Shown here in pieces: positions 16,138-28,100 of a stretch of 58,262 bases of DNA; the first letter of the stretch is position 1, and each line of letters begins with the position of its first letter. The position numbers were made by a program, and so were the translations under genes. The DNA is taken from positions 1-58,262 of the IMG/VR virus record IMGVR_UViG_3300017783_000021. One strand, written 5' to 3'. The DNA comes from a virus. Under the pieces are notes generated by a model. The model did no database searches and had not been told where the DNA came from. It saw nothing but the letters and a program-made list of their open reading frames with translations.

Positions 16138-19100
16138 ATGGCATATAGCGATAGACAAGGTACCCCGGTAAACATAGAAAACAAAGACAAGTTACGTAAT
16201 AGTTCTGATTTGTTACCTATGTACTTTCGTACAGAAACTAATAGAAAGTTTCTCGGAGCAACTGTTGATACTTTAATAAACAAGGGTAATCTTGACAGAC
16301 TAAATGGATTTGTAGGTGAACGTAATACAGAAAATGCAACATCAAAAGATGTATATATTCCAGAACCTACAGACAACAGACGTAGATACAATTTTCTTCC
16401 GTCTGCTGTAACAAAAAATCCTATTGACAACACTAATAAATGGACAGGAACATATGACGACCTTATAAATCAAATAGATTTCTTTGGCGGAGTTACTGAC
16501 AACCATGATAAGTTGTTTCAAGCAGAATATTTTGCTTGGAACCCAATGTTTAATTTTGATAAATTTGTAAATTACAGACAATATTACTGGTTAAGTCAAG
16601 GTCCTGATCCAGTTAGTATTTCAGGAAACCCCGGAAACACTGAAAGCGAATATAGTGTTTCCAATAGTAATCAAAATTCTTATGTTTTTACACCAAACGG
16701 ATTTAGTAATAATCCAACTGTTGTTTTATATAGAGGCGGAACATATAAATTTAAGATTAATGCAACTGGCCATCCTTTTTATATTAAAACAACTAATACA
16801 ATTGGTATTGGTGATCAGTACAACGATGGTGTTGAGAATAATGGTGCAGAATCAGGAACAATTACGTTTACAGTTCCGATAAATGCTCCAGACAATCTTT
16901 TCTATGCATGTCAATATCATCAAACTATGCAAGGAATGTTTGAAATTAGAGATACATCACAGGATTTAACAATTGATGTATCAGAAGAAATTTTAGGTAA
17001 AGCAAACTTTACAAGTGCTAATGGAGTAAAATTAACAAATGGAATGAAAGTTAATTTTATTGGTGATGTATTACCTACAAAATATAGAGAAAAAAATTGG
17101 TATGTTGAAGGTGTTGGAGATAGAATTACACTTATTGACGAAACAGAATTAGATACTCCGGAAGTATATGCAAAAAATAAAGAATATGAGTTTGATGTTG
17201 ATCCGTTTGATGACACACCATACGATGATACTGAGAATAGTCCGATAACTCCAGAATACATTACTATTAATAGAGCAAGTAAAGATAAAAACCCTTGGAG
17301 TAGATATAATAGATGGGTCCATAAAGAAATTATTGAACAAAGTGCTTCGTATAATAATACATCTCCAATACTAGATGAAAATAATAGAGCAGTAAGACCT
17401 ATCTTAGAATTTAAATCAAATCTTAAATTGTTTAATTTTGGTGAAAATGGTATTGGTAATGTTGATTTAGTTGATACAGATACACTCGACGTTATGAGTA
17501 ATGTTGAAGGAAGTTTTGGATACTATGTTGATGAAGTACTTTTACGCAAAGGTATGCGTGTTATTTTTAATTCTGATCCAGATATTACTGTAAAAGGTAA
17601 AGTATATGAAGTAGATTTTATTGAATATGATGGTCAATCTAGATTACATTTAGTTGAAAAATATGCACCACTTATTAATGATAGTGTTATTGCAACAGAT
17701 GGCGTTGCCAATCAAGGAACTTCGTATTACTACACTGGAACAGAGTGGAGTAAGTCACAGCAAAAAACCAAATTAAACCAAAGTCCATTATTTGATTTAT
17801 TTGATTCTAATGGTAATAGTTTTTCAAATCAAACAAATTATTTCTCTACAACATTTATAGGAAATAAAATTGCAAGTTATAAAGAAGGAACAGGAAGTAA
17901 TGATCCTATTTTAGGATTTCCAATCAGTTACCAAAATATTAACAACGTTGGTGATATTACTTTTAACTTTGATTGGGACGACAGTGAGTTTACATACCAA
18001 GAAAATATAACTGCAAAAACTGTTGATACAGCAAGTGGCCTTGTTTATGATTTTAATGACGAAAAATATTATAGTGGGTGGCAGTTAGTTAAAAATAAAG
18101 TTACTAGACAAAGAATTTTACAAGTTTTTGATTTATTTGAAACAACAGATAGAATTGCAGTTAACGCAATTAACAAACCTTTTGACTATGATTTAGATAT
18201 CATTGTAGAATTTAACGGTGTAACTTATAAAGAAACTACCGACTTTGAAAAAGTTATTGATAAAAACAAATCAACATATGAATTAAAATTTAAGAAACCA
18301 ATTGCCGGCGGCACCAGAGTAACTTTAAAAATACTTACAGATCAAAAGCCAAATGCAAATGGTTATTATGAACCTCCTATTAACTTAACAAATAATAGTG
18401 AGAATAATGATCTTAAAACATTTACACTAGGAAGTGTATCGGATCATTTCAAAACTATATTCCAAGCAAATTCTACTATTACAGGAAAATCAGTAGGTAC
18501 TAATAATGCTAGAGATATTGCTAATATTCATCTAGATGGTAGTAGATATGTTAAACACAAAGGAAGTATTTTACCTGCAATATTATTTTTAATTCAAGAA
18601 GATTTAAATTTTGTAAACTCTATGCGTAAAAATGCTAGAGATTATAATTTCTTTAAAGATGCGTTTATTGCTAAAGCAAGTCAATTAGATAAAACTGATA
18701 ATATTGCTACCGACGTTGATACAATATTATATGAATTAAGTATTAATAAGTCATCAAACTCCTCGTATTTCTATTCAGATATGGCAGGATTTGGTAAAAA
18801 AGCAGAACGTTTAAAGTTTACTGTTAAAAATGGAACACAACAAGTGTTTGCAATTAATAATGCATTTAACACTTCAACTGTAAGTGACCGGGCAGTGTAT
18901 GTATATCTAAATAATACACAGTTATATTTAGGTACTGATTACGAATTTGACAATGTTGATAATACGTTAACTGTAAAAGTTGATCTTGCAATCAATGATG
19001 TTGTAGAAATTATTGATTATGATACTACTGGTTCAGTTATTCCACATACTCCTACCAAGTTAGGATTATATCCATCATACAAGCCAGAAATATTTGTTGA

Positions 19101-22100
19101 TAAAAGTTATCTAACTCCAACAAAAGTTATTCAAGGTCATGACGGATCGATAACAAAAGCGTTTAATGATGAACGTGATGATATGTTACTCGAGTTAGAA
19201 AAACGTATCTATAACAATTTAAAAGTAAAGTATAACAGAGATATTTTTGATATTCTTAAAAATACTCCTGGACAATATAGAACAAATAACTTTACTAGCA
19301 ATGAATTTAACAAAGTTTTAAGAACAGATTTTGGTTATTGGGCAAGTTTATTTGATGTTGATTTTGAAACAAATTCAGTATCAGACGATTCCATTCCGTT
19401 CTCTTACAACTTTAACACAATGATTAATCGCCAAGATCAACAGTTACCAGGATCTTGGAGAGCAATTTATAAGTTATACTTTGATACTGATAGACCTCAT
19501 ACTCATCCATGGGAAATGTTAGGCATTACAGAAAAACCAACTTGGTTTGATAGCGTTTATGGCAAAGCACCATACACAAGTGGTAACAAAATTTTATGGG
19601 ACGACCTTGAAAGAGGGTTAGTACGTGATCCTGCAGGAACAAAAATTTATAATGATTTTGCTAGACCTAAATTATCAACCAATATACCAGTAGACGAGTA
19701 TGGTGATTTAATTGATCCAAGTAAAATTAATATTGTAAAAGCAATCTTTATTACAGAAGTTAAAAATAATTGGAAATACGGCGACGAAGGCCCTGCAGAA
19801 ACTTCATGGAGAAAAAGTAGTTGGTATCCTTTTGCATTACAAAACGCTGTTGCATTAACAAAACCGGCACAATATTTTGGTAGTTTGTTTGATGTTAATC
19901 AAAACTTAATTACAGCAAGTGGTAATGTTGTTTATTCTGAAACAGGCAAGATTTTTAATCTTAAAGAAGCAAAATTAAAAGACCTTAAGTTTGACAATAA
20001 AAGATTTTTAGGTTTAGGATATCATGTTCCAATTATAGAATACGTTAAGAGTTTTGATAAAGATCTTAAAGAAATATTTTATGACAAACTAATAAACACA
20101 TCAAGTAACTTAACATATAAACTAGGTGGATTTGCAAACAAAAACAGATTAAGAGTTTTAGCAGAAAGTTCAAATCCTAATACTGCTGACAACAGTGTAT
20201 TTTTACCAAGTGAAAACTATCAATTAACACTTAGAAAAAGTAATCCTATTAAAAGTGTAAGAGTAAGTGGTATAGTTGTTGAACAAACTGAAAAAGGTTA
20301 CCTAGTTAGAGGTTATGATAATCTTCGTCCATGGTTTAATATTTACAAGCCTAAGCATGGTAAGAACGATGTTGCAGTTAATGTTGGCGGCAAACAAGCA
20401 AACTTTGTTTTATGGAGTTCTGGAAAATTTTATGGCGAGAAACAAATTGTAGAATTTGAAGGACAGTATTATAGAGTAAAATCAAATCATACTAGTACAG
20501 AAAATTTTGATAACAGTAAGTTTACTGTATTAGGAGAATTACCTATAACTGGTGGTGCAGAAGTTGCAAGAGCATTAGCATTTGAAGACAAGGAAACTGA
20601 AGTCAGTTACGGAACTGTGTATACTAGAATACAAGAAGTATATGATGTAATTTTAGGATATGAACATTGGTTAAAAGAACAAGGATTTGTATTTGACAAA
20701 TATCAAAGAGAAACGTTATCGATACAAGACTGGAATCTAAGTGCAAAAGAATTTTTATATTGGACAACACAAAAATGGGCCGCAGGCAGTGTTATTGCAT
20801 TAAGTCCATTTGCGGATAATTTAGAATTTGAATTTAAGTATGCAACAGTAGATAGTGTATTAAACAGTTTTTATGAATACAGTATTCTTTCTGCAACAGG
20901 AACACCATTACCAAAAGAAAATTTAAGCATAGTTAGAGGTTCAGGCAAGTTTACACTGTCAACAAAGAATACACAAAAAGGTATTTTCTTTGCAGTATTG
21001 AATCTTGTACAATGGGAACACATTGTAGTATTTGATGATAAAAGTCAGTTTGGTGATATCATATATGACCAAGAAGCAGGATATAGACAAAAACGTATTA
21101 AGTTAATTGGCTTTAGAACTAGCGAATGGGACGGTGATTATGTAAGTCCAGGGTTTGTATTTGATGAAGCAGTAGTTAACGATTACGCTACTGGACTTGA
21201 TTACAATCTAGGTGATGTAGTAAGATTTAAAAGTAAGTATTATAGTGCTTCAAAATTTTTACCAGCAACAAAAGTATTTAATTTTAATGACTGGGTGTTT
21301 ATTGGTGATAAACCAGTTGCAGAATTATTACCTAATCTAGATTATAAAGCAAGTTCTTTTGAAGATTTTTATGCATTAGAAAGTGAAAACTTTGATAAGC
21401 AAACAACTGACCTTAGTCAACACCTATTAGGATATCAAAAGCGATTATATCTTGATAATTTAGTTAGAGATGATACTGCACAGTACAAATTTTACACTGG
21501 ATTTATCAAAGAAAAAGGAACGTTTAATGCAATAGAAAAACTTAATCGTTTAACTATTGACGGTACTAGTACTGACATTTCAGTAAATGAAAACTGGGCA
21601 GTCAAAATTGGTAGTTTAGGAAGCAGTGCAACATCAAAAGAAATTGAATTAGTACTTAATGAATCTGAAAATGTTGAAAATCCACAAGCATATCAATTTG
21701 TTCAAACAAAAACAGTTAACACTGAAACAAACACTATACAATTATTAAACAACGACTTAACACTAAAGCCTGCGGATTTTAATAGTGCTCCGTGGAAAAA
21801 CTTTAATTTAAATGATAGTGGTGTTAGTTTAACTACAGTACAAAAAATACCAACAGCAGGTTATGCTCGCATCGAAGATGTTGATCACACTGTGTTTAAT
21901 AGTAGTGCTATTATTACTGATACAACTATACCTACACTTAATGAAGGTGCAAGTATTTGGGTAGCCAAAGATAAAAACGATACTTGGAACATTTATAGAT
22001 TAGTTGCTAGTGATGCTAGAGTAATACAAACAGAAAATGATTTAGTTGTTATTACTGACGGAATGTTATCTTTAACAACTGATGTTCCCCATGGTCTTAA

Positions 22101-25100
22101 AGAAGGCGATATCATTGTTATACGATGGTTTGACAATCAAATAAATGGAACACACACTGTTGCAGAAGTCAACGGACTAACAGGATTTAAGGTTGCAACT
22201 GATTTAACAACTATTACATTGGCAGAAGATAGTGCAACAGGAACAATATTAACTCTAGAATCAGTACGTGTAACTACACCAGCACAAATTAATAATATCA
22301 AAGATGTTGGATCATTTGATGTCGGTAGTAAGATATGGGCAGACAATACTGGAAACAATGAATGGAAAGTTTATGAAAAAACTACAGCATTTGTTGAGAA
22401 TCAATTTAAAGATGTTTCTCCTGATGCATTGTCATATGCTACTAGTATTGCATATGGTAATCAAGGTAGAACTATTGTAGTTGGTAATCCGGATCAAACA
22501 GTTGAAGGTAGTGTTTTAGTTTTAAGAAGAAAATTAAATTCAGAAGTTACTACATTAGAAGGTAGCAGTGGATTTAATATTGGCCCATCATTTTCAGATC
22601 AATGGGTATCACCGAGTGTTAACGCAGGATTAGGCCATAGTATTTCATTGTCGTCAACATCTAATACATTAGTTGCAGGCGCTCCGTTTGCAAGTGCAGT
22701 AAGAACAACTTCGACTGCAGAAAGACCAAAATTCTTTTACAGTACTAATACAGCAACAGCGAGTAGTCTTACTAAACAAGGTATTGTAAAAATTACATCA
22801 TTTAATACCCTTACAAATGTTTACGATAACAGTTATGTAGTTTCTAGTCCAGTACCTTCAAACAACGAAGAGTTTGGTTACAGTGTTGCAACAAGTGATA
22901 CTAGATTAGTTGTAGGTGCTCCGGGTAGAGGATCTAACACAGGTGCAGTATATGTTTACAACAAAGGAACTGATTGGGATTACCTAGAAGAAATATTAGC
23001 ACCAGACCATACTGAAGGCGACCGATTCGGTGAACAGTTAGTTGCATCAAAAGATTTAGGAATATTAATTGTTTCAGCAAAGAAAAAAGAAACTATTGAA
23101 CAAGCAGGTGACAGCACAGTTAAAAATACTGGTAAAGTTTTTGTTTATTACTATGATGGTACAGGATATAATCTAATACAAACTATTGACGAATCATTAG
23201 TTACTAGTTTAAGTAATACTGATTTACTTGGTAGTTCACTAGGTATTAGCGATAATGGAGATACACTTGTTATAGGAGCACCATTAACAGATGGAGTAGA
23301 AGTTGATCAAGGTGCTGTTCATGTTTTTGAAAGACAAACACAGAACGATTCTACAACGGGTTATGCATTTAAAGAAACTATTTTAAGTCCAAGTATTCAA
23401 AACGGTGAAAATTTTGGACATAGAATTGCAGTTAATCCTAATGGTACAAGTTTTGCAGTTTCAAGTGCGATTGGTAGTAATGATAAATTAACAACATTTG
23501 ATGTGTATAGCGAAAAGAAAGCAGGTGAAACTTATGTTAATGATCCTACATCACCGCGTACAGATAATTCAACAACGTTTGATGCATATAGTTTAAATTT
23601 TGTTGATAAAGTCTCAGGCACAGGTGCAGTTTATACGTTTAGTAAACTTGGTGATAATTTTGTATTTGGACAGAAGTTAGCAAGTAACGATCTACAAACC
23701 AATGATCAATTTGGCACAGGACTTGCTTATAGTTCTACTAGTTTATATGTAGGTGCACCGAATTTTGCAATTGATGATAATGATGACGATACTGTTGATC
23801 CAAAAACTGGAATACTTTTTGTTTATCAAAAAAATGCAACTGCTGGTTGGAACACTTTAAGACAACAAGGTAGTTTAACAGATCCATTTAGTATTGATAA
23901 ACTGTTAACTTACAGAACCGATACACAAACTATTGTGGACTTCTTAGAACCAATTGATCCTGTAAAAGGAAAAATACCTTACATTGCAGAAACAGAAATT
24001 ACATTCAAAGGTGAAAGAGATCCTGCAATTTATTCAACCAGTGATCAAGCAATAAATGTTGATCCTGATATTAATTGGGGTGCTGATCATGTTGGAGAGA
24101 TATGGTGGGACCTAAGCACAATTAGATATACTTGGTATGAGCAAGGTGATATTGAATTTAGAAAAAATAATTGGGGACAAATATTCCCTGGGTCAAGTGT
24201 TGATATCTACGAATGGGTAGAAAGTGATGTTTCTCCGGAAGAGTGGAACAATATTGCTGATACAACAGAAGGTATTGCGGCTGGGTTTAGTGGTAAATCT
24301 AAATATGACGATAATACATATGTGCTAAAAAGAGTTTATGATACTTCAACAAGTAACTTTGTAAGTAGATATTATTTCTGGGTTAGAAATGCAGTTATAC
24401 TACCACAAAGATTTACAACACAAATAGCAGTTGGGTTAAGTGAGCAAATAGCAATCGACACAAGAAAACTGCCTGCTAATGAAATTGCTAGTATTATTGC
24501 TGATCCTAAAAACTATGGAATTAAGTCTGTACAATTATTAGATACCAATGCATTTAGTGTTACGAATGTTAAGACAACATTAAGTGATAATAATGTAAGT
24601 TTGAATATTCAATATAAAGATATTAAAACAGATATTCCAGATCACAATAGTTGGTTATTATTAGACGAAAATCAAAGAGATAAAATTGATAATGAATTAT
24701 TAATTAAAAAACTATATGACAGTCTAGTTGGGTTTGATTCTTCAGGCAATGCAGTTCCAGATCCTACACTACCTGTACAGAAAAAGTATGGATTAGCAAT
24801 ACGTCCAAGACAAAGTATTTTTGTAAACAGATTACAAGCACTAAAAGTATTAATTACATATACTAATAACTTACTTGCAAAAAGTAGAATTGTAGATGAA
24901 AAAGATATTAGTGGATTGTTCACTAGTGATCCTAAGCCTACACTGATTAGTGGAAAATATGATATTGAAATAGAGGAAGATGCAGATCTATCAGATATTA
25001 AAACACAAGATTTAAAACAAGCAACTGCAACAGCAACGATTACAAATGGTAGAATTAAAAGTGTTAAAATAGATGATGCTGGATATGGATATAAAAATGC

Positions 25101-28100
25101 TCCAGAAATAGAAATCAGTGGCGAAGGTTATGGTGCTAAATTTAGTTCAACAATTGATAGTCAAGGTCGATTGACTAATATCGAAGTTTTAAAAGAAGGT
25201 AAAAATTATTCTAGAGGAACAATAAGAATTAGACCGTTCAAAGTTCTAGTAACAAATGATGTTACTGCTGGAAACTATTGGACAATGTACGAATGGAATA
25301 TTAATTCTGAAACTTGGACTAGAACAAATACACAAACATATGATGTACGTACATTTTGGAATTACAAAGATTATGTAGTTTCTGGGTTTGATGTAGATAG
25401 TATTATAGATTACAAAATTGCAGAACCATATCTATTAAGAACAATCGATCCTACTGTAGGACAACTTGTTGAAGTAACTAATGTTGGTGACGGTAATAAA
25501 ATAATTTTACAAAAAGTAGAATCAAACGGTACTTGGAACGATGAATATGATATTATGTTTAAAGCAAACAGTACGATTGAATTTAGTTCTAACTTATATG
25601 ATTATTCGGGATTAAGTTTTGGGTTTGCGGGAACTGAAAACTTTGATATTAATTTATACGACGAGCAACCTACACAAGAGTCAAGAGTTATTTTAGGTGT
25701 TATTAATAATAACTTATTTGTTGACAATTTAAAATATGCTTGGAATGAATTTTTATTTACTGCTATTAGATATGCAATTAGTGAACAAACATTTACTGAC
25801 TGGATATTTAAAACTAGTTTGATTAGTGTTAAGAATAACTTAGGCGGCTTCACAAGGAAAGTTAATTACAATCTTGACGATCCTGGGAATGTTGAAAAAT
25901 ATATTGAAGAAATCAAACCTTATAGCGTAACCATTAAAGATATGATTACAAGTTATAATACATTAGAACAAGGTAATATGTTTAGTACAGACTTTGATTT
26001 ACCTAGTAGATATAATGAAACAACAGAGAAATTTGAAGTACTTAATGAAAATAGCGAAGACATAACAACTGAGCCATTTAATCAATGGTTTGAAAATTAT
26101 AAATTTAGTGTTGATAAAATTGATATTGCTGATGCCGGTGCCGGATATACTCAAACACCGATTGTAGTAATTAGTGGCGGCAGAGAATCAAAACCTGCTA
26201 TCATACAAACTAAACCATTTAGAAGTATTGTAACCACAGACTACGATAATCAATATGTTTATGTAAACACTACAAGTGTTCCAGGACATTTTTATGATAC
26301 AACTAATGTAATTGCACAAAATTTAGTTTATCAAATTCCAAGATTTCCAGCAGTACCTGAAATAAAAACTACAACACCTTTAGGAGCAATCGGCGTTGCA
26401 ATTAATGGAGTTAGTATTTTTAATCCAAGTTCTGCTGTAACAGCCAGACTAGGTGGAGTTACATATACAGTAAACGCAGTATATGAACATAAAGAATCAG
26501 GTATCGACGACGGTGCTGGCCATCCACAAGAAGATGGAATATATCATTATCATAGTGATCCTAAATTTATGTATACCAAAGATGCTAATACTCATAGTGA
26601 AATCTTAGGATTTGCATTTGATGGATTTCCGATTTACGGACCTTACGGATATAATAAAACAAATGATAAAACAGTAGTATTAATGAAATCAAGTTATCAA
26701 TTAAAAACTACACCACGTGCTGACGGCAGTATGCCAACAGGCCGCTACAATGAAGATTATGAATATGTAACTGGTTTAGGAAACCTAGATGAAAATAATG
26801 GTAGATTTATTCAAACACCTGAATACCCTTCAGGAACTTATGCTTACTTTATTACTGTAGCAGAAAATGCAGATAACGAATTAGAACCAGCATTTCCATA
26901 TATTGTAGGACCAAACTATCATGGTACTCCGTTGTTACCAAACGGTAATGGAACTATGCCACAAAGCGGAAATATAAATGCAACCGCAACGGCATATGTT
27001 AGTAGAAATAAATTAGGTAATATTGTAATTAACAATCCAGGTGCTGGATATGTAACTGCACCAACAGTTACAATTACAGGTGGCGGCGATACTACTTCAA
27101 CAGCCAAGGTTGTTGCAGTGTTAGAAAACAATAAAGTAAGAACAAGTAAAACACAACTTAGATTTGATAGAATTAGTTCACAAGGAATATTAGCAACAGA
27201 TTCGTATATAGATACTTTTACAAGTACCTCAGGACAAGTTACATATAAATTAACTTATGTACCAACTGTTGACAAGCGTGATTTTACAATTAGTATTAAT
27301 AATGAAACTGTGTTTATTGAAAACTTTGATGTTTCAATTAGAACATTAACAGATCAAACATATAAAAAACAAGTCGGTTATGTTATTTTAAAAACACTTC
27401 CTAAACAAGGATCAACAGTTACAATTACCTATAAGAAAAATGTTGCCTTAATGAATGCTGTTGATAGAATTAACTATTTCTATAAACCAACAGATGGCAT
27501 GCCTGGCAAAGATCCAGCACAGTTAATGACTGGTATTGAATATCCAGGTGTAAAAGTACAAGGGTTAGATTTTGGTGTTAGTGTTGGGTTTGATGGATTA
27601 CCTTGGTTTAGTCACGGTTGGGATACTTTCTCAGGTAACAATTCAGATTATGCTTTTAGAGCCGACGGTAGTACAACAGAATTTACACTTCCGTATGTTC
27701 CTGAATTAAACACAAAGGTAAATGTTTATTTTGATGGTATAAGACAAGATCCTACAAACACACCGACTATAGTAGGAGATGGTAACACAGGAACATTTAC
27801 ATTAAATGTTAGTCCTGCAGATGGTGCCCTAGTAGTATTCCGAAAAGAAGACTCAGACGGAAGTACAGTACCTACAGACGTAAACAATCTTGATACTTTA
27901 ATTAGTGGTGGTACTCTAGCATACAACACAGCAACAGGTAATTCACCTGAAGATATAAGTTTAGATGGTGACGGATTTGTAACTCCGGATACATCATATG
28001 CTCCGGAAGAAGTTGTACCAGGCCAAGTATTTGACTCATTAAGCATGAAAGTCTATAACGCACCTGCAGACGGATCGCCAATTATTGATATTACAAGACA

